Source: an uncultured SAR86 cluster bacterium
GTDB taxonomy: Bacteria; Pseudomonadota; Gammaproteobacteria; Magnimaribacterales; D2472
NCBI GenBank assembly: GCA_902520725.1
Contig: CABYPB010000008.1
Coordinates: forward strand, 1 to 55,532
DNA: 55,532 bases
Reading direction: 5' to 3'
Below are positions 1 to 9,454 of this stretch, one piece after another. Every line of letters starts with the position of its first letter. Position 1 is the stretch's first letter. The notes below the pieces were generated by a model, which was not told where the DNA came from, ran no database searches, and worked only from the letters and a program-made list of their open reading frames with translations. The position numbers and the translations under genes were made by a program.

Positions 1-1184
1 CATTTCCTTTTAGACAAGATAGCAGCTTTTACTATATGTCAGGATTTTGTGAACCTTCGTCTTTACTAGCTATTGTTAATAATAAAGATGGCATAAGTTC
101 TATTGCATTTGTTCCACCTAAAGATAAGCTTAAAGAGATATGGGATGGTTATAGAGCAGGGCCAATAGGGGCTGTTGAAGATTTCTTATTTGATAAAGCT
201 TTTGATAACACTCAAATTGATAAGATGTTGCCAGATATTCTTCATGGTTCTGAACAAGTGCTATACCCAATTGGTAAGAAGCAGGGTTTTGATCAGAAAG
301 TAATTGACTGGACTACAGCAGCAGCATCCAAAGATAGACATAGTAAATCAATTAACATAATTGATGCATCTTCAATTATTGGAAACACTCGACTCATAAA
401 AGATGATCATGAGATTGCTTTAATTAAAAAAGCATGTGATATTTCTGCTGAAGCCCATATAGCTGCAATGAAATCTGTTAAAGGTGGTGATTCAGAACAA
501 CATATTGAAAGTTTATATATTCATGAATTTTCAAAACGAGGTGCAAGATATCCTGCATACAATCCAATTGTTGCTGGTGGTGAAAATGCTTGTGTACTTC
601 ACTATGTTGAAAACAATCAACAGTTAAAAGAGTCGGATTTATTATTAGTAGATGCTGGCTGTGAGTACGAAATGTATGCTGCCGATATTACTAGGACTTT
701 TCCTATAAGTGGCAAGTTTTCAGAGGAACAACTCAAAGTATATGAAGTAGTTCTAGAGGCAATGAACGCTGCAATAGACTGTGTTAAAGAAGGCAATAGC
801 ATTATGAAGCCTCAAGAAATTTCTGAAAAAGTAATTACAGAAGGTCTTGTAAAAATTGGTTTGCTAGAAGGCGACCCAGATGAGCTTCATAAATCAGGAG
901 CTTATAAAGATTTTTATATGCATAAAATTGGTCATTGGCTTGGTCTGGACGTTCATGATGCTGGTGATTATATGGAAGGTGATGAGTTTATGAAATTTAA
1001 ACCAGGAATGATCACAACTATTGAACCAGGTATCTACATAAGCAGCTCAATGAACGTTGATGACAAGTGGAAGGGTATTGGTGTCAGGATAGAAGATGAT
1101 ATTCTTGTTACGAAAGATGGTAACGAAAATCTTACTAAAAAAGTTCCGTCTGATCCTAAGGAAATCGAATCCTTAATGTCCTAG
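1..1184 (+). CDS. pepP: Xaa-Pro aminopeptidase (PepP), 5'-truncated by window edge
   Basis: Metallo-aminopeptidase P (M24 family) that removes an N-terminal residue before proline in the cytoplasm. The frame is open from base 3, and the residues before the first ATG (base 36) read RQDSSFYY followed by MSGFCEP. This matches the RQNSDFWYFTGFNEP segment of known PepP, so the true start lies before the window and the ATG at 36 is internal. Dinuclear-metal ligands are visible: two Asp in VDAGCEYEMYAADITRTFP, His in HKIGHWLGLDVHD, Glu in TIEPGIYI, and Glu in GVRIEDD near the C-terminus. The gene ends 4 bp before ubiH; the pepP-ubiH order is also found in E. coli. The family assignment is firm. Confidence 0.95.
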   Translation, partial: FPFRQDSSFYYMSGFCEPSSLLAIVNNKDGISSIAFVPPKDKLKEIWDGYRAGPIGAVEDFLFDKAFDNTQIDKMLPDILHGSEQVLYPIGKKQGFDQKVIDWTTAAASKDRHSKSINIIDASSIIGNTRLIKDDHEIALIKKACDISAEAHIAAMKSVKGGDSEQHIESLYIHEFSKRGARYPAYNPIVAGGENACVLHYVENNQQLKESDLLLVDAGCEYEMYAADITRTFPISGKFSEEQLKVYEVVLEAMNAAIDCVKEGNSIMKPQEISEKVITEGLVKIGLLEGDPDELHKSGAYKDFYMHKIGHWLGLDVHDAGDYMEGDEFMKFKPGMITTIEPGIYISSSMNVDDKWKGIGVRIEDDILVTKDGNENLTKKVPSDPKEIESLMS

Positions 1185-1188
1185 CTTT

Positions 1189-2343
1189 ATGAATCCTGTC
1201 GTTACAATATCTGGCGGTGGAATTATAGGTAATTATATTTCATTAAGACTCAATCAGAACAGTATTGAATCAGTAGTCATTGAAAAATCTAAAAATAAAA
1301 TCTCTGCAAACAAAAATATCCGAACAGTGACTTTAAATCCTTATTCAAAAAAGCTCTTAGATGACGTTGGGATAAAAATTCCTTATGCAAAAATTAAGAA
1401 AATAAATGTTTTTGATGGAGAGGGGACGGGTTCAATAGACTTTTCATCAGATGAAATAAATGAAGAAAATCTCTCTTTTGTTGTTTATTTTAATGACCTC
1501 GAGGACGCTCTAAAGAGAAATGTTCTTAAAACAACTTTTTTTGAGACTGAAATAAAAAATTTTAAAGAAAATAATAATGATAGATGTGAAATTACTTTAT
1601 CAAATGATAAACCTATAAATTCAATATTCTTAGCTGGATGTGATGGGAGAAATTCGAATGTTGCAAAATTAGCATCTTTAAAACCAGTCACATCCAATTA
1701 TGAGCAAACGGCAATAACATTTACGGCATCTGCTAATCTAAAAAATCCATATACTGCTTATCAAATTTTTTCAGAGAGAGGTATTTTTGCGATTATGCCT
1801 TTGCCATCGAGTACTGATCAATCTTTTTATACCATCGTATGGTCAGTTGATAATATGCAAATAGAAGAGCAAAGTATTGAAGACTTCATTAAAGAAAATA
1901 TTTCGTATTTCGAAAAAAAACTCAAGGCAAATATTAAAGTTAATTCAGATATTTTAAGTTTTAGCTTATCTAATCATCATTTTGAAAATTATGTGATCGG
2001 TTCTTTAGTTTTAATTGGCGATGCAGCTCATTCAATTCATCCTCTAGCGGGCCAAGGAATAAATTTAGGATTTGCAGACGCAGATGCATTTTGTGAAGAG
2101 ATAACCAATGCCTATCAAGCTAAGATTAATATAGATAAACATTTGGTATTAAAAAGATATGAAATAAGGCGTAAGAATATGAATCTCTTAATGCTCAAAT
2201 CTATGGATTTTTTTGTAAACTTATTTAAATCTAATAATCTATATATAAAACTACTTAGAAATTTTGGTTTATCAAGAGTAAATAAGACACAGTTTCTAAA
2301 AAAGTTTTTTATTAATCATGCTTCAGGCAAGAATAAGATATAA
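1189..2343 (+). CDS. ubiH: UbiH/COQ6-family FAD monooxygenase
   Basis: Flavin-dependent aromatic hydroxylase of ubiquinone biosynthesis. The N-terminal Rossmann FAD motif is SGGGIIGNYISLRL (residues about 8-21), and the second FAD/ribityl motif LIGDAAHSIHPLAGQGIN lies near residue 280, diagnostic of the UbiH/UbiF/VisC group. Its 384 residues are close to the usual 390-400. It starts 4 bp after pepP and is presumably co-transcribed. Position next to pepP favours UbiH (C6-hydroxylation step) over its paralogues UbiI and UbiF, but ring-position specificity cannot be read from sequence, and many marine bacteria use one such enzyme for several positions. Confidence 0.85.
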   Translation: MNPVVTISGGGIIGNYISLRLNQNSIESVVIEKSKNKISANKNIRTVTLNPYSKKLLDDVGIKIPYAKIKKINVFDGEGTGSIDFSSDEINEENLSFVVYFNDLEDALKRNVLKTTFFETEIKNFKENNNDRCEITLSNDKPINSIFLAGCDGRNSNVAKLASLKPVTSNYEQTAITFTASANLKNPYTAYQIFSERGIFAIMPLPSSTDQSFYTIVWSVDNMQIEEQSIEDFIKENISYFEKKLKANIKVNSDILSFSLSNHHFENYVIGSLVLIGDAAHSIHPLAGQGINLGFADADAFCEEITNAYQAKINIDKHLVLKRYEIRRKNMNLLMLKSMDFFVNLFKSNNLYIKLLRNFGLSRVNKTQFLKKFFINHASGKNKI

Positions 2344-2389
2344 TATTTTTGCACACCTAAAATAAAATCTTATTTATTACGAGGTTAAA

Positions 2390-3385
2390 ATGAAAAAACT
2401 TACTTTATTAGTATCTTTATTTATCTTGGTTTCTTGTGCAAAAGATACCAACAAAGAACTTACAATATTTACATCAAGGCAACCACAATTACTCGAGCCA
2501 ATTATTGAAAAATATTATCAAGAGACTGGTGTAAAAGTAATTTTATTATCTGGTAATGCGCAAGAGTTGATGGAAAGAATTGATATTGAGGGTGAGCAAT
2601 CTAAAGCAGATATTTTTATGACTGTTGATGCTGGTGTTTTATGGCAAGCTGCAGAAAGAAATATTTTTAGTGAGACCAAATCAAAGATTTTAGAAGAAAA
2701 TGTTCCAAGCTATTTAAGAGATCCAAATGGCAAATGGTTTGGCTTATCAAAAAGAGCAAGAACGTTAGTTTTTTCAAGTGATCAATTCTCAAAAAGTGAT
2801 TTTTCAACATATGAAGATCTGGCTAAACCACGATGGAAGGGAAGGTTATGTTTGAGAACTTCTAAAAAAGTTTATAACAGGTCTCTTATAGCAAGCATGA
2901 TTGATGCATATGGATTCGATAACAGTAAAAAAATTGTCACTGGCTGGGTATCCAATCTTGCAACAGAGGTCTTCTCAAATGATACTAATGCACTTAAAGC
3001 TGTTTCAAGCGGCCAGTGTGGTGTAACAATTGTAAATACATATTATTTAGCAAGATTATTAGACGATCCTAAATATGATAATTTAGAATTGGTCTGGGCA
3101 AATCAAAACGATCGTGGTGTTCATGTAAATATTTCAGGAGCTGGGATTGTAAAAACATCTCAAAATAAAAAGGAGGCTCAAAAGCTTTTAGAATATCTAT
3201 CTTCAGGTAGCGCGCAAGATTTTTATGCGTCAGCTAATAAAGAATATCCTGTTTTAAAAGATGCAAATGTAGCCGAGTCTATAATGGTTTGGGGAGCTTT
3301 TATAGAGGATGAAATTAATGTAAGCAAACTAGGTTCTTTGCAAAAAGAAGCAGTATTCCTTGCTCAAGAAGTAGGATACAAATAG
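2390..3385 (+). CDS. Iron(III)-type ABC transporter substrate-binding lipoprotein
   Basis: Periplasmic type-2 binding protein of the FutA/IdiA/FbpA ferric-iron group, expected to hand Fe3+ to an inner-membrane ABC permease. The N-terminus is a lipoprotein signal (MKKLTLLVSLFILVSC, lipid-modified Cys16). The mature part opens with LTIFTSRQPQLLEPI, typical of the family. A Tyr-Tyr pair in VNTYYLARL (about residue 225) corresponds to the tandem tyrosines that bind iron in FbpA and FutA. A GAGG Shine-Dalgarno lies just upstream. No permease or ATPase gene is adjacent, so the partner must be elsewhere. A 6-bp inverted repeat (AAATAA/TTATTT, 2360-2375) sits in the leader but is weak evidence for an operator. 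Confidence 0.85.
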   Translation: MKKLTLLVSLFILVSCAKDTNKELTIFTSRQPQLLEPIIEKYYQETGVKVILLSGNAQELMERIDIEGEQSKADIFMTVDAGVLWQAAERNIFSETKSKILEENVPSYLRDPNGKWFGLSKRARTLVFSSDQFSKSDFSTYEDLAKPRWKGRLCLRTSKKVYNRSLIASMIDAYGFDNSKKIVTGWVSNLATEVFSNDTNALKAVSSGQCGVTIVNTYYLARLLDDPKYDNLELVWANQNDRGVHVNISGAGIVKTSQNKKEAQKLLEYLSSGSAQDFYASANKEYPVLKDANVAESIMVWGAFIEDEINVSKLGSLQKEAVFLAQEVGYK

Positions 3386-3392
3386 TTTATAT

Positions 3393-3629
3393 TTAGATTT
3401 TTTCGCCGCGACCACGAATATCTTTGAGCACTTGGCTTATGCCTTTCTTGTCAATGATACGCATGCCTTTTGCAGATACTTTTAAGTTAACAAATCTATT
3501 TTCAGACTCTACCCAAAATTTGTGCGTATGAAGGTTTGGAAAGAACTTTCTTTTTGTTCTATTTTTAGCATGAGAAACATTATTCCCAGACTGTGGTATC
3601 TTTCCAGTTACTTGACATTTTTTACTCAT
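3393..3629 (-). CDS. rpmB: 50S ribosomal protein L28
   Basis: Structural protein of the large ribosomal subunit. It opens with [20 protein letters not shown] and contains [10 protein letters not shown] and [13 protein letters not shown], the hallmark segments of L28; 78 residues is the normal length. In most gammaproteobacteria rpmG (L33) follows directly. Here the next gene is the convergent binding-protein gene, so rpmG is not in its usual place. It is divergent from sixA across a 56-bp gap that contains the palindrome AATCGCGATT (3632-3641), just upstream of the rpmB start. Confidence 0.97.
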   Translation of the reverse strand: MSKKCQVTGKIPQSGNNVSHAKNRTKRKFFPNLHTHKFWVESENRFVNLKVSAKGMRIIDKKGISQVLKDIRGRGEKI

Positions 3630-3685
3630 AGAATCGCGATTTTATAGAACAGAAGCTCACATATCAATACTATAATCAATAATAT

Positions 3686-4180
3686 ATGAAACAAATATTT
3701 ATATTGAGGCATGCAAAGTCCTCCTGGGACAATAGAGATTTAGCTGATTTTGATAGGCCTCTATCTATGCGTGGAGAAAATGATGCTAAAAAATTAAATA
3801 CTTTTGTTAAAAAAAAAATTTTTCATATTGATAAAGTGCTTTGTAGCAGCGCTATTAGAACAAAAGAAACATTTGATTTAATAGCTGATGGCTTTAGATT
3901 CTCCATAGAAGATGCTATTTATTCTGAAGATTTATATTTTGGAAGTGTTTGTAATATTATTGATACTTTAAGAAGATTAGATGAAAAAAATAAATCTATT
4001 TTAATCATAGGTCATAATCCAACTTTATTTTATTTGGTTGAAGAACTAGCTAATGAACGGATTCAAAAATTTACTACATGTAATCTTGCTGTATTAAATT
4101 TTGGTGATGAATGGAAAAAACTATCGAAATCCAAATGTAAGTTAAAATCACTTTATAGACCAAAGGAGATAAAGATTTGA
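3686..4180 (+). CDS. sixA: SixA-type histidine phosphatase
   Basis: Small cytoplasmic member of the histidine phosphatase superfamily, with 164 residues like E. coli SixA. The catalytic RHAK motif is at residues 8-11 ([20 protein letters not shown]), and the second catalytic His is in IGHNPT near residue 112. E. coli SixA removes phosphate from phospho-histidine on nitrogen-PTS proteins; that role here is family knowledge only, since no PTS genes are visible. Its stop overlaps the TTG start of dut by 4 bp, indicating translational coupling. Confidence 0.85.
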   Translation: MKQIFILRHAKSSWDNRDLADFDRPLSMRGENDAKKLNTFVKKKIFHIDKVLCSSAIRTKETFDLIADGFRFSIEDAIYSEDLYFGSVCNIIDTLRRLDEKNKSILIIGHNPTLFYLVEELANERIQKFTTCNLAVLNFGDEWKKLSKSKCKLKSLYRPKEIKI

Positions 4181-4632
4181 AAAAAGTAAAAGTAAAAATA
4201 ATTAGTCCACTTATAGGAGATCTAATACCTTTACCAAAATATGAAACAGCTGGTTCAGCTGGACTAGATCTTAGAGCATGTCTTCAAGAAAAAATTACAT
4301 TAAAGCCTGGAGAAACAAAGATGATACCTATGGGTTTTGCAATGTACTTAAAAGAAGAAGATTTAGCAGCGCTTGTAGTGCCAAGGTCTGGACTAGGTTC
4401 AAAACATGGAATAGTCCTAGGCAATCTTGTCGGACTAATAGATTCAGATTATCAAGGAGAATTAATGGTTCCTGCCTGGAATAGGTCTGAAAATGAATTT
4501 GAAATTAGTCCAGGAGATCGAATAGCCCAAATGATTATCGTTCCAGTTGTTCACGCCGATTTTGAAATTGTAGATAATTTTGAGGAGTCTTCTAGAGGAG
4601 CAAAAGGTTTTGGAAGTTCTGGAGTGAACTAA
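4177..4632 (+). CDS. dut: dUTP diphosphatase
   Basis: Trimeric dUTPase that hydrolyses dUTP to dUMP and PPi, limiting uracil in DNA and supplying dTMP synthesis. All five motifs are visible: [10 protein letters not shown] (1), [10 protein letters not shown] (2), [12 protein letters not shown] (3, with the catalytic Asp), [11 protein letters not shown] (4) and [10 protein letters not shown] (5) at the C-terminus. Its 151 residues is standard. The start is TTG at 4177, chosen because an AAGGAG Shine-Dalgarno (4163-4168) is well spaced and the family N-terminus (KKVKVKII) begins there. It overlaps sixA by 4 bp and converges with rpmE2, with a 4-bp tail overlap. Confidence 0.97.
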   Translation: MKKVKVKIISPLIGDLIPLPKYETAGSAGLDLRACLQEKITLKPGETKMIPMGFAMYLKEEDLAALVVPRSGLGSKHGIVLGNLVGLIDSDYQGELMVPAWNRSENEFEISPGDRIAQMIIVPVVHADFEIVDNFEESSRGAKGFGSSGVN

Positions 4633-4877
4633 CTTTTTTTACCAAATCTTTCTTCAAACTTTTGGACTCTTCCACCTGTGTCAATAATTTTTTGTTTACC
4701 AGTGTAGAAGGGGTGTGAAGCTGAAGAAATATCAAGAGCATAATATGGATATGTTTTTCCGTCTTCCCATTCTTTAGTTTGAGTAGTATCTAAAGTTGAA
4801 TTAATGATAAAGTATTCATCCACACTAGTATCATGGAATAGTACTTCTCGATAATTAGGATGTATGTCTTTTTTCAT
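4629..4877 (-). CDS. rpmE2: 50S ribosomal protein L31, type B (zinc-free)
   Basis: Large-subunit ribosomal protein. [16 protein letters not shown] and the C-terminal [21 protein letters not shown] are typical of L31 type B (YkgM-like). There are no cysteines at all, so the CxxC zinc site of type A L31 is absent. An upstream in-frame TTG would add four residues (positions to 4889), but every family member starts MKKxIHP, so the ATG at 4877 is taken. In species with both forms, type B replaces type A under zinc limitation. Whether type A also exists here cannot be seen. Confidence 0.94.
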   Translation of the reverse strand: MKKDIHPNYREVLFHDTSVDEYFIINSTLDTTQTKEWEDGKTYPYYALDISSASHPFYTGKQKIIDTGGRVQKFEERFGKKS

Positions 4878-4936
4878 AATAAAATTCAAATTAGGATGAG
4901 AACTATAGCAAAAATTAAACCCAATTCAATTAAAAA

Positions 4937-6925
4937 ATGAATATTTTTTATTACGACATAGCTATTTCACTTCCTGTAAGGCAGTGTTTTACTTATAAAT
5001 CTGTTATAAAAATTAAAAAAGGTTCGAGGGTAATTGTTCCATTTGGAAAAAAAACGTTAGTTGGGATAGTCGTAAGAAAAATATCCCAACCTAGTTCATT
5101 TAATAAAGCTGGGGTTATAAAAGAAATTATTTCAGCTTCTGAAAAATTCACTTGTTTTGATAAATCAATATTTAATACAATTTTATGGGCTTCAGAATAC
5201 TATCACCACCCTATTGGTGAGGTTTTCTTTTCATTTATGCCAACTATTCTTAGAAATCAAACAAACAAAATAATAGAACCAACAAAAGAGATATCAAATT
5301 ATGTGCTTAATATTCCAGATAAAAATTTTAAGTTAACAGGCGAACAAGATGCGAATCTAAATAAATTAAAAAAGATAAAAAATTTTAATCCCTCATTAAT
5401 CTATGGCGTCACAGGATCTGGAAAAACTGAAATATATTTGAGGCTAGCGGAGAATATTATTAAAAAAGGAAAATCTATTCTTATCTTAGTACCTGAAATT
5501 AATCTAATTCCCCAGCTTGAAGCAAGATTTAAGAAAAGATTTGCCGGAGATATAGGAGTCTATCATTCAAGAATGACACCCAATAAAAGATTTAAGGTAT
5601 GGTTAAGATCAAAATTTGGAGAAATACAGATTGTTATTGGCACGCGATCATCTGTGCTAATGCCACTTAAAGATCTGGGCGCAATTATTGTTGATGAAGA
5701 ACATGATCAATCATACAAACAGTCTGAAGGATTTAGATTTTCAGGAAGAGATTTGGCTATAAAGAGAGCTCAGCTTGAAGATATTCCAATATTTCTTGGA
5801 TCAGCAACTCCTTCGCTTCAAACACTTAAGCTTGTAAGAGAAAAAAAATATAAGAAGTTCGATCTTTTAAGAAGAGTAGACGGAAAAAAGCCACCAAAAT
5901 TAATACCTCTTGATATAACAAATTCGCCTATGGTTGGTGGAATAGCCTTACAAACAATGAGTATTATTGGTGAAGCAATAAAAAAAGGTGAGCAGGTTTT
6001 AATATTTATAAATAGAAGAGGCTTTGCCCCATTATATGAATGTAATGCCTGCGGATGGGTTGCGAGTTGTTCTGCTTGTGAATCAAATTTAGTATTCCAT
6101 AAATCTAAGAATAGGCTTATTTGTCATAAGTGTGAATCTGCATTTGCTATTAATGAAAAATGTCCAGATTGTGGCTCGCATGACATTCATACTTATGGCA
6201 ATGGTACTGAAAGAGTTGAAGAGGTTTTAAAAAATGCCTTCACAAAAGTTCCAATCATCCGAGTAGATTATGATTCAACAAGATTAAAGGGATCTATTGA
6301 GGCGATTTATGAAAAAATTCAAAGTAGCAACGAAGCTATTTTAGTTGGAACACAAATGCTTTCAAAAGGACACGATTTTCCTAAGGTAACATTGTGTGTC
6401 ATTTTGAATGCTGATAATGGATTGATTAGTCCTGAAATAAATGCTCTTGAAAAGGTTTCTCAACAACTAATACAGGTATCTGGCAGGGCAGGAAGAAATA
6501 ACAACCTTGCAAAAGTTATCATTCAGACCAGATATCCAGATGACATAAACTTAAAACAAATAAAAACAGGCGATTATCGATTAATTTCAGATCAATGTTT
6601 AAAAGTTAACAAAGAATTGAGCATGCCACCATATTCAAGTATCTGTATTGTTAGAGCAATTTCCCCAAAAATTAAAGGCTCTTTGGATTTTTTAAATAGA
6701 GCATCCTTAACTCTATCCAATAAAAGAGGTATTAGTGTTGTTGGACCTCTTCCATCAATACCTTTTAAAATAAAGGGTAATACAAGAAATCATTTGGTTA
6801 TAAAATCTCCTACAAAAACCTACCTCAACAGAGTGCTCAAATTCTTGACTGAAGAATTTGATAGATGGCCGGAGACCAAAAAAGTTAAATGGAGTTACGA
6901 CATAGACCCATATGATATGAACTAA
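4937..6925 (+). CDS. priA: Primosomal protein N' (replication restart helicase PriA)
   Basis: 3'-5' superfamily 2 DNA helicase that recognises stalled forks and loads the replisome. The N-terminal 3'-DNA-binding domain includes residues 1-100. Walker A is GVTGSGKTEIY (about 157-167), and Walker B is VDEEHDQSYKQ (about 252). A zinc-binding cysteine cluster (CNACG, CSAC, CHKC, CPDCG) spans about residues 369-413, and helicase motif VI is in QVSGRAGR. At 662 residues it is shorter than E. coli PriA (732), but all domains are present. It stands alone on the plus strand, its last four bases overlapping the convergent amidase gene. Confidence 0.97.
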   Translation: MNIFYYDIAISLPVRQCFTYKSVIKIKKGSRVIVPFGKKTLVGIVVRKISQPSSFNKAGVIKEIISASEKFTCFDKSIFNTILWASEYYHHPIGEVFFSFMPTILRNQTNKIIEPTKEISNYVLNIPDKNFKLTGEQDANLNKLKKIKNFNPSLIYGVTGSGKTEIYLRLAENIIKKGKSILILVPEINLIPQLEARFKKRFAGDIGVYHSRMTPNKRFKVWLRSKFGEIQIVIGTRSSVLMPLKDLGAIIVDEEHDQSYKQSEGFRFSGRDLAIKRAQLEDIPIFLGSATPSLQTLKLVREKKYKKFDLLRRVDGKKPPKLIPLDITNSPMVGGIALQTMSIIGEAIKKGEQVLIFINRRGFAPLYECNACGWVASCSACESNLVFHKSKNRLICHKCESAFAINEKCPDCGSHDIHTYGNGTERVEEVLKNAFTKVPIIRVDYDSTRLKGSIEAIYEKIQSSNEAILVGTQMLSKGHDFPKVTLCVILNADNGLISPEINALEKVSQQLIQVSGRAGRNNNLAKVIIQTRYPDDINLKQIKTGDYRLISDQCLKVNKELSMPPYSSICIVRAISPKIKGSLDFLNRASLTLSNKRGISVVGPLPSIPFKIKGNTRNHLVIKSPTKTYLNRVLKFLTEEFDRWPETKKVKWSYDIDPYDMN

Positions 6926-8175
6926 ATATTTATTTTAATTATTTGACCGGGATAAATAGGCCTGTCGCCCAATTTATTAATGTTTTTAATTGATTCCACA
7001 GTGACACCAAACCTTATTGCAATTTCAGATAAAACATCTCCCTTTTGGATTTTATAATTAAGATAATCTGAATAATCCTCTAAAATTGATCCTGAAACGG
7101 GAGTTTCTTTGAAATAATTATGTATACCTAAAAATATTGATCTTGCTATCATTCTTCTTCCTGCTTTTGTTTTAAGTCTTTTCGCATCCTCAGGGTTTGT
7201 TATAAAACCTGACTCTACTAAGACAGATGGGATATCTACTGACTTGAGTACTCTAAAATCTGCATATTCTACATTTTGCTTATGAATCTTTGTGTATGGG
7301 TCTCTTTTGAGTTGATCTAAAATTTTTGAACCTAACATTTTGCTTTGATCGACCTTCTTTTTATATTTATTAGGATAAAGTTCTCTTGCAGCGTCTTCAT
7401 TAAAATCATAAGACTTAATATTTTTAATTTGGGCTTGAATCCTTTTTCTTTCTTTATCAGACAGATTTCTTGCAACACTACTTGACGATTCATCTGACCA
7501 AATAAAAACAGAAGCGCCTTTTACAGATGCTAATCTAAATCCATCTGCATGGATCGATATGAATGCATCTGCGCCATATTTTCTAGCATTTTGATATCTG
7601 TCATTGAGACTGACTGTACTATCATCACTTCTAATTAATACTGCTTGATACCCCTCTGTATCTCGCAGGGTCCTCTGTAATTCCTTAGCAATCAATAAAG
7701 TAATATCTTTTTCTAAAACATTATTGCTGCTTACTGCACCAGGATCCTTTCCACCATGACCTGCATCAATTGCAACTATAATATCTCTAATATTATTTGC
7801 TAAGTCCTTATTTTTTTTTAGATTTATTTTAAGCAATATCCCTTCATCTATTTTTTCTTGAGTGGGCTTGCTCCAATTAACATATTCATATAAATCAATA
7901 ACAATTCTAGTTAAGTCACCTTTAGAGGAAGCTCTTATTTGTTTAATAGGGTAATTGTATTTTTTTTGAATATCTTTTTTTAAATCACTTTGATAGACAT
8001 CAATAACAATTCTAGAAGGATTAATGAGAGAATATGACTTTATAAAAGATACTTTGTTTAAAAGAAAAGATATTTCCGTAGATTGATCATCAGAATCTTT
8101 TACATCATAGAATGAAATTTCATTTGAATATATAAGCGATGAGAGCATTAATAAAAATAATGACAATTTATTCAT
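6922..8175 (-). CDS. amiB: N-acetylmuramoyl-L-alanine amidase (AmiB/AmiC type, AMIN + Amidase_3 + LysM)
   Basis: Secreted zinc amidase that cleaves stem peptides from glycan during daughter-cell separation. Order: signal peptide (residues 1-17), AMIN septal-targeting domain (about 20-110), Amidase_3 catalytic domain (about 133-355), LysM domain at the C-terminus (YKIQKGDVLSEIAIRFG). Zinc and catalytic residues are visible as DAGHGGKDPGA, EKDI, SIHADGF and VESGFITNPED. A C-terminal LysM is known in Pseudomonas-type AmiB. Start overlaps the end of tsaE by 8 bp, the tsaE-amiB order being conserved in gammaproteobacteria, although mutL does not follow here. Activation presumably needs an EnvC/NlpD-type LytM factor. 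Confidence 0.93.
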   Translation of the reverse strand: MNKLSLFLLMLSSLIYSNEISFYDVKDSDDQSTEISFLLNKVSFIKSYSLINPSRIVIDVYQSDLKKDIQKKYNYPIKQIRASSKGDLTRIVIDLYEYVNWSKPTQEKIDEGILLKINLKKNKDLANNIRDIIVAIDAGHGGKDPGAVSSNNVLEKDITLLIAKELQRTLRDTEGYQAVLIRSDDSTVSLNDRYQNARKYGADAFISIHADGFRLASVKGASVFIWSDESSSSVARNLSDKERKRIQAQIKNIKSYDFNEDAARELYPNKYKKKVDQSKMLGSKILDQLKRDPYTKIHKQNVEYADFRVLKSVDIPSVLVESGFITNPEDAKRLKTKAGRRMIARSIFLGIHNYFKETPVSGSILEDYSDYLNYKIQKGDVLSEIAIRFGVTVESIKNINKLGDRPIYPGQIIKINI

Positions 8176-8629
8176 AATATTTAATTAAATTTGAAAATAG
8201 CTCACTATCATCATTTATTGATACTTTTCTTTTATTTTCAAAATGTTCGAAAGAAATCTTCAAATCAAAATTTCTATCTAAAACAAGTTTTTGAGGCCAT
8301 TCAATAATTATAATTTTTTTTAGATGAGTTTTTCTATCTAAATCAAAAATGTAAATATCTTCAGGCTCGTTAGTCCTGTAAAGATCAATATGTAAGAAAA
8401 TTAAATCTCCTAAATCATATTCTTCACACAAAGTATAGGTAGGACTTTTTACTATTCCGCTCCAACCAGAATTAGAAATTATCGACCTAGTTAGAAATGT
8501 TTTCCCAGTTCCAAGATCTCCTTCTAGATGAATTTCAACTGAAGATTTATTTATCTCCGTAAGTGTTTTTGAAATCAGTGCACCAAGATTATTTGTGGCT
8601 TCATCATTTTCTAGAATAATATTCTTCAT
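8168..8629 (-). CDS. tsaE: tRNA t6A37 synthesis ATPase TsaE
   Basis: P-loop ATPase (YjeE) that cycles the TsaBD complex in making N6-threonylcarbamoyladenosine at position 37 of ANN-decoding tRNAs. The Walker A motif is EGDLGTGKTFLTR (about residues 37-49), followed by SPTYTLCEEYD and the characteristic HIDLYR motif. At 153 residues it is the normal length. It overlaps nnrD (ATGA, 4 bp) upstream and amiB (8 bp) downstream, so the three are almost certainly one transcript. TsaB, TsaC and TsaD are not in the window. Confidence 0.95.
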   Translation of the reverse strand: MKNIILENDEATNNLGALISKTLTEINKSSVEIHLEGDLGTGKTFLTRSIISNSGWSGIVKSPTYTLCEEYDLGDLIFLHIDLYRTNEPEDIYIFDLDRKTHLKKIIIIEWPQKLVLDRNFDLKISFEHFENKRKVSINDDSELFSNLIKYYE

Positions 8630-9450
8630 TTATTAATTAGGTCTCTAATAGTTTGTATCAATGATGATGCATTTAAACCAATCTCGCCTGTTTTATTTTT
8701 AAATATTGTTCCTGCTCTTGCATGAACAGCAACAGAAAGCATGCACGCATCCATAATATCAAGTTTTTGAGCAATAAGGGCCGATATTACTCCGGCAAGA
8801 ACATCTCCAGTACCACCAGTAGACAACTCTGGCCCTCCATCAGAGCACTGAAATACATCTTCACTATTTTGAGAACAAATAATCGTATCTTTACCCTTTA
8901 GGATTACATAAGCTGAAAATTTCTTTGAAATTGTTTTTGCAGCATTAATCCTGTCTTCTTGTATTTCTATATTAGAAACACCTAAAAGGTTAGCAGCTTC
9001 TCCAGGATGAGGAGTAAGAACAATATTTTGGCTACCTTCTATTTTCTCTTCATCAATAAAGTTAAGAGCACCCGCATCAAATACCGATGCACTATTGTTT
9101 TTTATTTTAAGGACTTCATTAAATATATTTTTAGACCATTCATCATTTTTTAACCCTGGACCACATAAGAGTACATCAACATTATCTGGCATAGACAAAA
9201 CTTTCGTAATACCTAGAGCCATTATTTCTGGATTTCTTATTAAGCTAGCCTCGACATTTGATGGATGAGTATTTAGATGCACTAATCCTGCACCACAAAA
9301 CAAACTAGCCTCAGATGAGAGAATTGCAGCACCACCCATACCTTTGGAGCCGCCTGCTATAAGGACTTTTCCAAAGTTACCTTTGTGCGATTTTTTTAAC
9401 CTTTTTGGGATCTTTATAGATATAGAGTCAAAATTAAAATCCTTTGACAT
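8626..9450 (-). CDS. nnrD: ADP-dependent NAD(P)H-hydrate dehydratase (NnrD, stand-alone)
   Basis: Metabolite-repair enzyme that converts damaged NAD(P)H hydrate back to NAD(P)H using ADP. It has the ribokinase-like fold of the YjeF C-terminal domain: IAGGSKGMGGAAILSS near residue 31, LTPHPGEAANLL near 145, and the phosphate-binding GGTGDVLAGV near 215. In E. coli this domain is fused behind an epimerase domain (Nnr, 515 residues). Here the 274-residue protein is dehydratase only, so the NnrE epimerase is either separate or lost. It is followed by tsaE as in E. coli and begins 4 bp after the paraoxonase-like gene. Confidence 0.92.
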   Translation of the reverse strand: MSKDFNFDSISIKIPKRLKKSHKGNFGKVLIAGGSKGMGGAAILSSEASLFCGAGLVHLNTHPSNVEASLIRNPEIMALGITKVLSMPDNVDVLLCGPGLKNDEWSKNIFNEVLKIKNNSASVFDAGALNFIDEEKIEGSQNIVLTPHPGEAANLLGVSNIEIQEDRINAAKTISKKFSAYVILKGKDTIICSQNSEDVFQCSDGGPELSTGGTGDVLAGVISALIAQKLDIMDACMLSVAVHARAGTIFKNKTGEIGLNASSLIQTIRDLINK

Positions 9451-9454
9451 ATAT

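Noticed and set aside
2360-2375. Possible Fur-type operator before the iron-binding lipoprotein (AAATAA/TTATTT)
   Set aside because: A 6-bp A/T-only inverted repeat is expected by chance in such A+T-rich DNA; no match to the Fur consensus beyond that.
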